Source: an uncultured Clostridia bacterium | GTDB taxonomy: Bacteria > Bacillota > Clostridia > Christensenellales > UBA1242 | Reading direction: 5' to 3' | Length of the DNA stretch: 64,000 nucleotides | Assembly: GCA_934749845.1 (NCBI GenBank) | Contig: CAKVHQ010000001.1 | Coordinates: 62,001-126,000 of the forward strand | Shown: positions 24,994-33,789 of the stretch, one piece after another | Numbering within the stretch: the first letter of the stretch is position 1 | Layout: each line of letters opens with the position of its first letter | Notes under the pieces: generated by a model | The model's database searches: none | What the model saw: only the letters and a program-made list of their open reading frames with translations | Told to the model about the DNA's origin: nothing | Program-made: the position numbers and the translations under genes

Positions 24994-26814
24994 ATGGAAC
25001 AAACAAAACTAAACCGATTGATTGACGACTTAAGAAGCGACGTTGATATGCTTTTAAACAACCACTACGATTTAAGCGAAAGTGGCGTTGCTGGAATGCG
25101 AGAAAATATTTCTCAAATAACAACAAAAATTGAAAGCATTCAAAGGGAACTTACTCAAACACACGAACAAGCGATAATTACTGCACAAAACCTTATGGCT
25201 TACGACATTCAATACACTAACCACACCGAAAGGGCATATAGTTTAAGCAACGACTTGGAACAATACTTTAAAGATTTTTTGGAGTACTTTTTAAATGCAA
25301 CCGAAAAGACGAAAGACTACGACCTTGAAGACCGCATAAAAGTGCTAAAACCAGTTATGACTAAAGTTAGGGACCATTTGGACAATTTGGTTAATGGCGA
25401 CGGCTCGCAAATTTCGAGTGCGGACTTTGAAGAACTTTCTTCTACCGTAGACGATTTGCAAGACACCTGCCAAAGCCTTGAAGCAAAATGCGATAACCTT
25501 CAGCTTCAACTTAACAAATATATAACCCCACCCGACCCCTACTATGTTGGAAAAAGTTACAGCGACTATCCTGCTGGCACAATTTTTAAAAGTTACGACT
25601 TTGATGAAAGAGATTACTACTTTGAAACAACAAACCGAACAAGCCTTACAACTCCAACTATTTATTTTTGCACTGAAATTGGCGCAGACGGAAGCTGTAC
25701 AATTACTCACACTCTTGCGGTTCAAAACACCACAAATGTTTGCATAAAAACATATTTAAACGGAACACTTTTTGATGAACGATTGGTAGCAATGGAAGCA
25801 GGCACCGAGCAACAAAATGTTTCGTACACTCTTTATGAACTACCTTTAAACCAAGAGAGTCGAGCAAACAACATATATTGCACGGTTCAATATCAAGGAA
25901 CGGTAAGCGATAATATAATCACATACACTCACATTAAAACAGAAATTTCGGCACCTAACGCAGACATTTTAAATAAACTTTGTCCATTAGATGCAATTTG
26001 GATAAATGGAAAATATTATTTAACCGACTGTACTACAGGTCACATAAAAACTTTTGAAATTGATGAAGACCAAATGCATAACACAGATACCATCGAGTGG
26101 ACAGACACCGGAATTGAAGCAATGGAATGTAAAACAACTCACAACATGGTTAAGTATAACTTTAATTTTAAAATGGGAACTGAAGTTTACAAATTTAAGC
26201 GAACAAAAGACTTTAAATTGCATGCAGGACAATTACAAAATAATTTTGAGTCTTCAACACTAACTTATGAAATAATTTCTTTCGATTCCGTAAACTATCC
26301 ACAAATATACCCTACATGTTGTTATGGATATCAAAATGCATCATTTGGTATATATTTGGAAAATGGCGCATTTGGAACTTTTATAACCGAACCTGCCGAC
26401 GATTTAGTTAAAACCAAAGGAATAAAAGTTTTCGATAAATTGATTGCAGACAATTTTTACATCTATGGAGCCTACATTATGAAAGATGGTCGAGTTTGCA
26501 TAAAGCGAAAAGGAATAAACTATCCGTTCATTGAACTTGGATATGGCAGTGATGCAACCATATATCTTGAAGAGTACACAACATATAACAATTTAACATT
26601 AAATGTATACGTAAAACGATTTGATAAAATTATTCTATATAAAGTTAAAGTGCTAAACGGCAACTTTACTGTTACCGAAACAATAGAAGTTGGCAGTTAT
26701 GACCTATACTTTGAAATGCCAAATGATAAGTATTTTGTTATTAAGAATAATCAACTTAAGTTTTATAATAAAAATCATAACGAAACCAGCGAAGACACAA
26801 CCACAACAACTTAA
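24994..26814 (+). CDS. Large hypothetical protein, N-terminal coiled coil and C-terminal beta-rich region
   Basis: 606 residues. The first ~175 are helical with heptad-like spacing (RSDVDMLLNNHYDLSESG, then ISQITTKIESIQRELTQT), ending in a PPDPYY linker. The remainder is beta-rich, with many Tyr, Thr and Asn residues and a terminal poly-Thr tail. No signal peptide is seen, so secretion by the usual route is unlikely; the trimeric stalk-and-blade design resembles phage tail-fibre or surface-fibre proteins. The ribosome site is AGGAG. A weak candidate promoter (TTGCAC, 17 bp, GATACT) lies directly before. Base composition and codon use are not unusual. Confidence 0.65.
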   Translation: MEQTKLNRLIDDLRSDVDMLLNNHYDLSESGVAGMRENISQITTKIESIQRELTQTHEQAIITAQNLMAYDIQYTNHTERAYSLSNDLEQYFKDFLEYFLNATEKTKDYDLEDRIKVLKPVMTKVRDHLDNLVNGDGSQISSADFEELSSTVDDLQDTCQSLEAKCDNLQLQLNKYITPPDPYYVGKSYSDYPAGTIFKSYDFDERDYYFETTNRTSLTTPTIYFCTEIGADGSCTITHTLAVQNTTNVCIKTYLNGTLFDERLVAMEAGTEQQNVSYTLYELPLNQESRANNIYCTVQYQGTVSDNIITYTHIKTEISAPNADILNKLCPLDAIWINGKYYLTDCTTGHIKTFEIDEDQMHNTDTIEWTDTGIEAMECKTTHNMVKYNFNFKMGTEVYKFKRTKDFKLHAGQLQNNFESSTLTYEIISFDSVNYPQIYPTCCYGYQNASFGIYLENGAFGTFITEPADDLVKTKGIKVFDKLIADNFYIYGAYIMKDGRVCIKRKGINYPFIELGYGSDATIYLEEYTTYNNLTLNVYVKRFDKIILYKVKVLNGNFTVTETIEVGSYDLYFEMPNDKYFVIKNNQLKFYNKNHNETSEDTTTTT

Positions 26815-26823
26815 AATTAAAAA

Positions 26824-26861
26824 AGGCATTTTATCCTATCATAATAAAATGTCTTTTTTTG
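26824..26861 (+). terminator. Terminator of the 606-aa gene
   Basis: AGGCATTTTAT/ATAAAATGTCT stem followed by seven T. Confidence 0.8.
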
Positions 26862-26955
26862 TTGAATTGTTAATATTATTTAAGTTAGGTTCTCCTATAT
26901 GCTTGACTATTCTCCTATTTTTGACTATAATTTAGGAGAAAAGGAGTTTTAAAAA

Positions 26956-28002
26956 ATGAGAGTTTTTAATTATACACTTTTAAAAGAAAAAAAATGGGAT
27001 AATGAAATAGTTTCATATGTTGCACAAATTCATGAACTAAAAGCAAAACAAGAAATGTTTTTAAAGCAAAAGCCACAGGAACTTGAAAAGTTAGTGGATA
27101 TTGCGAAAGTTCAAAGCACTGAATACTCAAACGAAATTGAGGGAATTAGAACAACTAGCACAAGACTGCAAAAAATAGTTAGCGAAAAAACAGCACCTAA
27201 AAATAGAGATGAAGAGGAAATTGCGGGATATAGAGACGTTCTTAATACGATACATGCCAATTATGAATATATTCCACTAACAACAAATTACATTTTGCAA
27301 CTTCACAAAATGCTATATAGTCATTCTGCAAAAGCAATAGGCGGAGTTTTTAAAAAGGTGCAAAACTATATTAGTGGAACTGACGAAAATGGAATAACTC
27401 GCACTATTTTCACTCCACTATCGCCTTTTGAAACGCCAAGTGCCATGGAAAGTATTTGCGAGCAGTTTAATATTGCTGTTGCTGACAACGAAATTGACCC
27501 TTTAATTTTAATTCCTATTTTCATTCACGACTTTTTGTGTATTCACCCGTTTTTAGACGGAAACGGAAGAATGAGTAGACTACTAACAACATTGCTTCTT
27601 TATAAGTGTGGTTACTTGGTTGGAAAATATATTTCCCTTGAAGCAAAAATTGCAAATAGCAAAACATTATATTACGATGCACTTGAACAATCTCAAAAAG
27701 GTTGGGAGTGCGGAAAAGACAATCCTGAAAGCTTTATTAAGTATTTGCTTGGCACTATTATTTCGGCATATAGGGACTTTGAAGAAAGAGTCGAAATTGT
27801 TTCAGCAAACACACCTGCGCTAGAAATGGTAAAAAAAGCAATTTCATCTTTAATTGGCAAGTTTAACAAATCTTCAGTAGTTGCTCTTTGCCCAAGTTTA
27901 AGCGTAAAATCAATCGAAAGTTCTTTGAAAAAACTTTTAGACGACAATATTATTGAAAAACATGGCGCTGGAAAAAACACTTATTATTTTAAAAAAATTT
28001 AA
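26956..28002 (+). CDS. Fic-family protein, class II with N-terminal inhibitory motif
   Basis: 348 residues. The catalytic loop HPFLDGNGR (197-205) is complete, so AMP or another nucleotide group can be transferred to a target protein. The N-terminal SNEIEG (58-63) fits the [S/T]xxxE[G/N] inhibitory helix motif that blocks ATP in class II Fic proteins. A C-terminal winged-helix-like segment (SLSVKSIESSLKKLLDDNII) suggests DNA binding, as in many stand-alone regulatory Fic proteins. The start has the GGAG site. No antitoxin gene accompanies it, consistent with self-inhibition. Confidence 0.93.
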   Translation: MRVFNYTLLKEKKWDNEIVSYVAQIHELKAKQEMFLKQKPQELEKLVDIAKVQSTEYSNEIEGIRTTSTRLQKIVSEKTAPKNRDEEEIAGYRDVLNTIHANYEYIPLTTNYILQLHKMLYSHSAKAIGGVFKKVQNYISGTDENGITRTIFTPLSPFETPSAMESICEQFNIAVADNEIDPLILIPIFIHDFLCIHPFLDGNGRMSRLLTTLLLYKCGYLVGKYISLEAKIANSKTLYYDALEQSQKGWECGKDNPESFIKYLLGTIISAYRDFEERVEIVSANTPALEMVKKAISSLIGKFNKSSVVALCPSLSVKSIESSLKKLLDDNIIEKHGAGKNTYYFKKI

Positions 28003-28017
28003 TTTAATTATAAGCAC

Positions 28018-28053
28018 AAAAAAAGAACGGCTAATACCGTTCTTTTTTTTAAC
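28018..28053. terminator. Bidirectional terminator between the Fic gene and the 28065 gene
   Basis: AAGAACGG/CCGTTCTT hairpin flanked by A- and T-runs on both sides. Confidence 0.85.
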
Positions 28054-28064
28054 ATAAAACTAAA

Positions 28065-28670
28065 TTATGCTTTGTTTGCTTGGAATGAATCAGCTGTCAA
28101 TTTTACGAAAGCTTGTGCTGCACTAAGATTTTCAACTTGGATCATTCTGATTTCAACTGCGCCAAGTGCGATTGTTGAAACATCAACTGGTGCTCCTTGG
28201 TGTGTGTTGTCATAGTTGTCACCTGTTAATTCAAGGTCTACAACTGAAAGTGTAAGTTTGTTAATTGGAGCTTTTGAAGCTGTTAAGTTTTCTGCTGTTG
28301 CATCTGCACCGCTAAGAACTTTCCATGCACCTTCACCAACTCTGTAAACAATGTAAGCACCTTCACCTTTTGCTTCGAATGAAACTTCAAGTGAGCCACC
28401 TTTGATTACATCACCAGGCATAACGTCTGCATGATCTGCAATTACGTTTTCTCCACGATAAACTTTACCAAAGTCAGCACTCATGTCGCCGATTGTTGCG
28501 CTCATAGCACCGTCACGGAATTTGTATTCACCTGTTGTTCCGTTGGCATCATTCTTTGTTGTGTATGTAAACCATGCGCCTGTTGCTGTTAAGATCAAGC
28601 TCAAAACTAAGAGCAAGCTTAAAAGAACGATAGCTACTGCTGATTTACTCATCTTTTTTGATTTAACCAT
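28065..28670 (-). CDS. SipW-dependent-type signal-peptide protein, TasA/camelysin-like
   Basis: 201 residues. A basic start (MVKSKKMSKSAV), a hydrophobic core and the cleavage region TATGAWFT fit the SipW-type signal peptide of TasA/camelysin proteins, which build extracellular fibres or act as surface proteases. The mature part is acidic and beta-rich. Codon use is more even and GC-richer than its neighbours, typical of highly expressed surface proteins. It carries the same leader (AAGGAGAAAAACAAAATGGT) as the gene at 61629. No sipW gene is in the window; lepB (6748) is a general peptidase. Confidence 0.8.
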   Translation of the reverse strand: MVKSKKMSKSAVAIVLLSLLLVLSLILTATGAWFTYTTKNDANGTTGEYKFRDGAMSATIGDMSADFGKVYRGENVIADHADVMPGDVIKGGSLEVSFEAKGEGAYIVYRVGEGAWKVLSGADATAENLTASKAPINKLTLSVVDLELTGDNYDNTHQGAPVDVSTIALGAVEIRMIQVENLSAAQAFVKLTADSFQANKA

Positions 28671-29068
28671 TTTGTTTTTCTCCTTATTTTATTTTTAATA
28701 TTTTTGTTTATACTCTTTGTTATAAACATTCATAGTGTAATAAACTAAAAAAAAATTGACAAGCAAAAAACAGCGTTTTTTCAAAATATTTTAAAAATTT
28801 TTTTAAAAGCGAAAAATGTCGAAAAACTTTAAAGAAATTCTTTCTTGGCTTAATATGTTCTATAAGTACTTAACTTTATAGATACCTTATAGCCCGCTAA
28901 ACTTTATAAATTACAGTAATACTTTCCTATTGCGACTTTTGTTTTTAAAGCCAAAAGTTCTATGCAAGGGTTAGTGAAATATCTCCTCCCTCAAAACCGA
29001 AAAATCACAAAAGCAAACTTTGCTTGGAAAGACAATTTTAAAATGATATAATAGCAAAAAGGATACAT
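28671..29068. other. 400-bp intergenic region with divergent promoters
   Basis: No gene or RNA recognised. It holds a possible -35/-10 for the 28065 gene (TTGTCA at 28757 on the minus strand) and a comEC promoter near the right end. A TGTCGAA heptamer at 28817 matches the Spo0A-box core, but such heptamers occur by chance in this sequence. Confidence 0.4.
29024..29052 (+). promoter_or_regulatory. Promoter for comEC
   Basis: TTGGAA, 17-bp spacer, TATAAT, only 16 bp before the start codon. Confidence 0.65.
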
Positions 29069-31315
29069 ATGAAAAATCGCTTGTTTAATTACAGACCACT
29101 GTTGTTTATTTTTGGTGGAACATTGCTGGGCATATTTTGTGTGAAAAACATTGTATGCAGGAACACTGCCAAAATTGTGTTAACACTACTACTTTTTGTG
29201 CTACTTTTGGGCGTGGTTGTTTTGGACACTGCATTAACCCAACGAAGCAAACCAAAAAGTGAAGATACTTTGCAAGCCAAGTCAAGATTGAAACATTTAA
29301 GTAAAACTTATTTGCTAATTACCTTAAGCTTCTTGCTTGGAATGTGTTTGACACTGGGAATTGTTGGAAGAACGCTGTCCATTCAAGACAGTTTGATTAG
29401 TAAAACCGAAACAAAAGCCGAAATTGAAATTTCTGCAAGAGTTAAAAATATCAATTCCACTCACATAGTTTTGGAAAATATAACAAAAGACGGAAAGAAG
29501 TTTAATCTTAAAATTAAAATCAAAATTCTAGACAACCAAGACTTTAACCTTGAAATTGGAAACATAATTTCCTGCAAAGTTGTTGTGTTTAAAACAGAAG
29601 TTGCTGGCGACGACAATCTTAACACAAGCATGCTTCTAGACAAGATTTTGTTTAACGGCTACATATCAAGCGATGTTAATTTATTATCAAAAGGTCGAAC
29701 CAACATTTTTGAAAAGATTGCAATTAAAACCGACAAACTGCTTTTTGAAAGCATGAGTGAGCAAGCGTACGGTGTTAGCAAAGCACTGCTACTGGGCGAC
29801 AAAGATGCGATAGACGACCAAACTTACGAAAATTTTAAGTATAGCGGAATTGCCCATGTTTTATCGGTTTCAGGTTTGCACGTTGGGTTTATCGTTGCAC
29901 TGTTTGCATTTATATTTAAAAAGCTCAAGCTAAACTCCACCGCTCAATTTTTTATTAGTACTGCTCTTTTGTTATTCTACTGCGGGATATGTGGATTTGC
30001 TAGTTCGGTTGTTAGAGCAAGTATTATGAGTTTGGTTTTGCTTCTATCACTAATTGTAAAACGCAAGCAAGACAAAATGTCGTCACTATGTTTGGCGGGC
30101 ATAATTCTTGTTATAATCAATCCCGCCTACGCTCTTGACATTGGCTTTCAACTTTCATTTGGTGCAGTGTTTGGAATTATGCTGTTTTGTGGCTCAATAA
30201 CCAACTTCCTAACAAAAATAAAACTGCCCTACTTTTTATCTTCATGCTTTGCAGTTACCATTTCGGCAGAACTTGCAACGCTTCCAATAATTGCAAAATA
30301 TTTTGGCTATCTTTCGCCAATAAGTTTACTAACCAACCTTGTTATTCTGCCAATTTTCTCACTTTTATTTTGCATTTTGTTTATTGTGTTTATTATTAAC
30401 ATAATCTTTTCGTTTGGATTTTTATATCACATTTTGGGTTACGCAATAACAAGCCTATGCACTTTAAGTGCCATGCTGGCGCAGTGTGGCTACATTAGAA
30501 TAAGTTCGTTTGGAAATTTTGGCGAAACAATTTATTACTTTGCCTTGTTTGCTTGCTCTAAATTTACCATGCTAACCAAAAAGCCAAAGTTAATTTTAAC
30601 AGGCATAGTAAGTTCGATTATCATTTTAAGCATAATATTTGGCAACATGGAAATAAACTTTTCAAGCACCAATGTGTTTGGGTATAAAAACTTGCCAAAC
30701 AGCGTTATAATCACAAGCCCAACAAACCAACGAATTTTGGTGAATATAGGCTCTGGCGAAGACTACGAACTTTACTCATTAAAAAAGTCATTAACCAAGC
30801 AACGCATTTATCACCTAGACACTCTTATCATTCCATCGTATGACGCAAGCCTTGAGAAAAACATAAACGACTTATGCCGAGAGTACAAAGTTAAATCGGT
30901 AATCATTCCACAACAAACAGACCAAGCGAATATAGCAAGTCTTAAACAAAAGTTGCCAACAAAAACAGTGTTATCAACTTTCTACGGCAACCAAATTTCC
31001 CTTAACTTTTGCAATATAAATTTGTTTGAAATTAACGACAAAATTAAAGCAATTAGCATTTCGTTTTATGACTCGAATGTTTTAATGGTTAACGGCTCGC
31101 TAACAAAAAATCAAGCAAACAAAATTTTGCAGGAAACACAGTTATCTTACGACATTATAATTGCCGAGAAAAATTACGCCGGAATTGAAGTGTTAAAAAA
31201 CATTCTTCACTATGACGGCACGATAATTTTGAAAAGCATCGACAACGGTCTTCCTAGCGGAGATGTTTCAAATGTAAAAATTTCAAACGGTTATTGTTTT
31301 ACATATTCAGCATAA
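29069..31315 (+). CDS. comEC: ComEC/Rec2-family DNA-uptake protein
   Basis: 748 residues. Residues 1-110 carry two membrane segments; a soluble beta-rich part (about 115-220) follows; then the competence core with many membrane helices and motifs such as HVLSVSGLHVGFIVAL and FASSVVRASIMSL. The C-terminal ~200 residues correspond to the metallo-beta-lactamase-like domain, but the zinc motif HxHxDH is absent: where it belongs the sequence reads IIPSYDASLEKNI. DNA transport through the pore is known for the family; loss of the nuclease site is an observation here. It is followed 17 bp later by holA, a common pairing. Confidence 0.92.
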   Translation: MKNRLFNYRPLLFIFGGTLLGIFCVKNIVCRNTAKIVLTLLLFVLLLGVVVLDTALTQRSKPKSEDTLQAKSRLKHLSKTYLLITLSFLLGMCLTLGIVGRTLSIQDSLISKTETKAEIEISARVKNINSTHIVLENITKDGKKFNLKIKIKILDNQDFNLEIGNIISCKVVVFKTEVAGDDNLNTSMLLDKILFNGYISSDVNLLSKGRTNIFEKIAIKTDKLLFESMSEQAYGVSKALLLGDKDAIDDQTYENFKYSGIAHVLSVSGLHVGFIVALFAFIFKKLKLNSTAQFFISTALLLFYCGICGFASSVVRASIMSLVLLLSLIVKRKQDKMSSLCLAGIILVIINPAYALDIGFQLSFGAVFGIMLFCGSITNFLTKIKLPYFLSSCFAVTISAELATLPIIAKYFGYLSPISLLTNLVILPIFSLLFCILFIVFIINIIFSFGFLYHILGYAITSLCTLSAMLAQCGYIRISSFGNFGETIYYFALFACSKFTMLTKKPKLILTGIVSSIIILSIIFGNMEINFSSTNVFGYKNLPNSVIITSPTNQRILVNIGSGEDYELYSLKKSLTKQRIYHLDTLIIPSYDASLEKNINDLCREYKVKSVIIPQQTDQANIASLKQKLPTKTVLSTFYGNQISLNFCNINLFEINDKIKAISISFYDSNVLMVNGSLTKNQANKILQETQLSYDIIIAEKNYAGIEVLKNILHYDGTIILKSIDNGLPSGDVSNVKISNGYCFTYSA

Positions 31316-31332
31316 TTTGATAAAATGAATAT

Positions 31333-32319
31333 ATGAAATTTGCAGAACTTAAAAAAAGTTTATCAAGTGAAATTAGTCCTGTCTATTTAATTTTTGGAGA
31401 GGACAATTTTTTGCTTGAATCGAGCGTTGGACTTATTGAAAAGGCAATCTTTGGCGGTGAAATGAGAAACAATCTCAATAAACAAGTGTTTTCCACCGAC
31501 GAACTTGACAATAATCAATTTTTTAATGCTTTAAACACACTGCCATTTTTTGCAGAAAAGAAGCTTGTAGTGTTAAAGCACTATGCTTCAAAAGTCGCTA
31601 ATGATACTTTATCTCAACTTAAAGACTATGTTTTATCGCCTAACCCAAACACAGTTTTGGCTATTGTTTGCTTTGACAATGCAACCGCTTTTGAAAGCAT
31701 TAAAAAACCTTGCACTTTGGTTGATTGTGCAAGACTTGATAAATCGACAAGTCAAAAATGGGTTATGGCAAAATTAAAATCTGCAAATGCTTCAATAACA
31801 ACTGATGCAATAAATTTGCTTATTGACTACACCAACGGGTACCTATCGAAAATTTCGCTTGAACTTGACAAACTTATTGCTTTAAGTGGCGGACAAATTA
31901 CCGCCGAGCATGTTAAAGAGTCTGTTCCCAAAGACCTTGAATATTCCATTTTTGAACTTACTAACAGCATAATAAATAAGGACTACGAAAAAATGGAGTT
32001 AATCAAGCAAGACCTTATGAGCAATCGCAAAACCATGAGCAGTGTTCTTGTTGTGGTTCAAAACTATTTTAGACGGTTGTTTTATTCTTTAATCTCTGCA
32101 GGCTCGCCAAGTGAAATTGCTTCTCAACTTAAAGTTAAAGAATTTGCTGTTTCGTTAAGCAAGCAACAAGCCCAAAAAATTGGTGCGAAAAAATTAAAAA
32201 GCATTGTTGAACTTTGCTCTAATCTAGACTATCAAACAAAGTCGGGGGGAATGTCGCTTGAAAACGCAACAGAATATTTGTTGATGTTTATAATAACATC
32301 TTTGAAGGACAATAAATAA
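31333..32319 (+). CDS. holA: DNA polymerase III subunit delta
   Basis: Clamp-loader subunit that opens the sliding clamp. The 328 residues follow the family: early PVYLIFGEDNFLLE motif, PFFAEKKLVVLKHY, DYTNGYLSKISLELDKL and SIFELTNSIINKD. No Walker A, as expected for delta. It lies directly after comEC, as in most Bacillota, with weak ribosome site context. Confidence 0.94.
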   Translation: MKFAELKKSLSSEISPVYLIFGEDNFLLESSVGLIEKAIFGGEMRNNLNKQVFSTDELDNNQFFNALNTLPFFAEKKLVVLKHYASKVANDTLSQLKDYVLSPNPNTVLAIVCFDNATAFESIKKPCTLVDCARLDKSTSQKWVMAKLKSANASITTDAINLLIDYTNGYLSKISLELDKLIALSGGQITAEHVKESVPKDLEYSIFELTNSIINKDYEKMELIKQDLMSNRKTMSSVLVVVQNYFRRLFYSLISAGSPSEIASQLKVKEFAVSLSKQQAQKIGAKKLKSIVELCSNLDYQTKSGGMSLENATEYLLMFIITSLKDNK

Positions 32320-32379
32320 AATCTTTTTGAGATATTATTTTGAAGGACAACAAAAGTTATTTGAAGGACAACAAAAGTT
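32301..32379 (+). repeat. Direct repeats of TTTGAAGGACAA
   Basis: One 12-base copy spans the holA stop (32301-32312); two longer copies of TTTGAAGGACAACAAAAGTT stand at 32339-32358 and 32360-32379, 21 bp apart. An inverted near-copy (TTTTGTCCTTCAACTT) lies after the spoIIE stop at 33777-33792. Confidence 0.7.
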
Positions 32380-32960
32380 CTTAACGCCAACACGCATTTA
32401 AAAAAATGCTAATGGCTGAAATAATTATTAACTTTTCAGTGTGAAAAGTTACAAAAGCATCGGGGGTTGCGATTCCCCCGAACCTCACAAACGCTTTTTG
32501 AAAGAAGAATATGAACGCCATTTTATTGTTATCATTAAGTAATAAATTAAAAATATTTTGAAGAATATACTTCCTCGTTTTTTGCTCCGTGAGTGAAATT
32601 TTGAAGTTATAGAAAAGCCATATTATACATTTCTAAACTTAATAAATTTTAAAGTTTTTTAAGTTGTGTTTCACAAGATGCTATATTTGCTATAGTTTCA
32701 ATTAAACTAAAAAGAGTGACAATAAGTCATTCTTTTTTATTAAATCTTGTAACGCTATTAAATAATATTTAGTTTAAAAAAATTTAAAAATTTGGTTCCT
32801 TGAATATTCTTTTATATAAAAAACGAAAGCATTCTCAACTTTCGTTTTTTATTTTGCTTAAATTCAATTACTTTAGTTTATTTGATTAGTTAGTTTATGC
32901 GTCTTATTCACAGCAAGCACATTTTTTTGTTAAGCCTTAAAGTGATAATTTGCAAATGGT
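32320..32960. other. 640-bp gene-poor region after holA
   Basis: Contains the TTTGAAGGACAA repeats, the three hairpins above, and two terminator-like stems: AGAGTGAC/GTCATTCT with T-run (32711-32738) and AAAACGAAAG/CTTTCGTTTT with A- and T-runs (32820-32850). No open frame of credible length was seen on either strand. Confidence 0.5.
32393..32481. ncRNA. Candidate structured RNA: three consecutive hairpins
   Basis: GCATTT/AAATGC (about 32393-32409), AACTTTTCA/TGAAAAGTT (32430-32450) and a GC-rich CGGGGG/CCCCCG stem (32461-32480, loop TTGCGATT) follow one another. The last looks like a tRNA T-arm with one extra base, but no cloverleaf can be drawn. Such a GC island is rare in this AT-rich sequence. 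No promoter was identified. Confidence 0.35.
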
Positions 32961-33287
32961 TTAGTCTTTGAAATAGCCAATGTTAGACGATTTTTCAGCA
33001 TCAAATGAAAAATTACAAATTGACGCAACTAATGGATAAATTCCAAGTGTAACTATACTAAGAAAAAAGTAAGCACAAGTTCTTGATTTCCAGCCATTTG
33101 GTTTTAAATTTGTATGGTTAATTATAAAACTTCCAATAAAGCCAAAGAAAAATGTTAGTGCAAATCTTATTGCGTTTTTGCCGTCGTTCGATTTAATAAA
33201 CGATTCGTTTTTAATTCTGCAACCACAATTAACGCAAATTTCTGCTTCATCATTCACCTCTTTACCACACTTACTACAAAATGCCAT
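32961..33287 (-). CDS. Zinc-ribbon membrane protein, TM2-like
   Basis: 108 residues. An N-terminal zinc ribbon (CSKCGKEVNDEAEICVNCG) is followed by a linker and two hydrophobic segments (AIRFALTFFFGFIGSFII; AYFFLSIVTLGIYPLVASI), as in proteins with a zinc_ribbon_2 plus a TM2-like membrane hairpin. Role unknown; such proteins sense or scaffold in the membrane. It diverges from an Xre repressor gene across two operator-like palindromes, which suggests that repressor controls it. Confidence 0.8.
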   Translation of the reverse strand: MAFCSKCGKEVNDEAEICVNCGCRIKNESFIKSNDGKNAIRFALTFFFGFIGSFIINHTNLKPNGWKSRTCAYFFLSIVTLGIYPLVASICNFSFDAEKSSNIGYFKD

Positions 33288-33323
33288 AAAATTCCTGCTT
33301 TGTTAATATCAAAAAAATTATAA

Positions 33324-33341
33324 TTCTTACTTTTGTAAGAA
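33324..33341. promoter_or_regulatory. Operator 1: perfect palindrome TTCTTAC-N4-GTAAGAA
   Basis: Perfect 7+7 inverted repeat between the divergent 32961 and 33381 genes. A near-identical site lies 29 bp away. Such paired 18-bp sites are typical operators of Xre/Cro-type repressors, here presumably the 33381 product. Confidence 0.7.
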
Positions 33342-33352
33342 GTTAAGTATTT

Positions 33353-33370
33353 TTCTTACATTTGTGAGAA
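33353..33370. promoter_or_regulatory. Operator 2: TTCTTAC-N4-GTGAGAA
   Basis: Second copy of the same site, one mismatch in the right arm, ending 10 bp before the Xre start codon. Its GAGAA may double as a weak ribosome site for that gene, so repressor binding would cover it. Confidence 0.65.
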
Positions 33371-33380
33371 ATATATTTAT

Positions 33381-33590
33381 ATGGAAGAAGCAAACAAGTT
33401 TAAAGATAACTTAAGAGAGTTGAGACTAGAAAAAGAAATCGGTCAAGTTGAACTTGCCAAATCTATAGGCGTAAGTAAAGGCGTGATTAGCTTATGGGAA
33501 AATGGTTTGAGAGAACCTAACATGTACTCACTAATAAAACTTGCAAAATTTTTTAATATTTCTATTGACAAACTCGTAGGATTAAGATAA
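33381..33590 (+). CDS. Xre/Cro-type transcriptional regulator (69 aa)
   Basis: A single helix-turn-helix domain filling the protein: LRELRLEKEIGQVELAKSIG, then VSKGVISLWENGLREPN. Such small proteins repress their own gene. Two matching palindromes lie directly upstream. The start has no good ribosome site. A typical C-terminal helix (KFFNISIDKLVGL) ends it. Confidence 0.9.
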   Translation: MEEANKFKDNLRELRLEKEIGQVELAKSIGVSKGVISLWENGLREPNMYSLIKLAKFFNISIDKLVGLR

Positions 33591-33725
33591 TCATATAATG
33601 ATTGCGATTTGCTATTTTAAAACCTTAACAACTTAGGTTTATCTATTTAAAGCAAAGCACTTGTGAACATCTTTAAAATGAAAAGTTTATGATGCAAATT
33701 GTTGGTTTAAGAAAAATTATCACAT

Positions 33726-33757
33726 AAAAAAAGAGTGAACATCACTCTTTTTTTTAA
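33726..33757. terminator. Terminator between the Xre gene and spoIIE
   Basis: AAAAAGAGTGA/TCACTCTTTTT stem with T-runs both ways; can end spoIIE transcription. Confidence 0.8.
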
Positions 33758-33789
33758 ATTAAAAACTCATGTTTATTTTGTCCTTCAAC

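Noticed and set aside
32461..32480. tRNA gene at the GGGGGTTGCGATTCCCCC stem
   Set aside because: Only a T-arm-like stem is present; no acceptor, anticodon arm or CCA can be placed around it.
33353..33380. Operator 2 as a transcription terminator
   Set aside because: The stem is short, AT-rich and not followed by a T-run; its near-identical neighbour makes a regulator site more likely.
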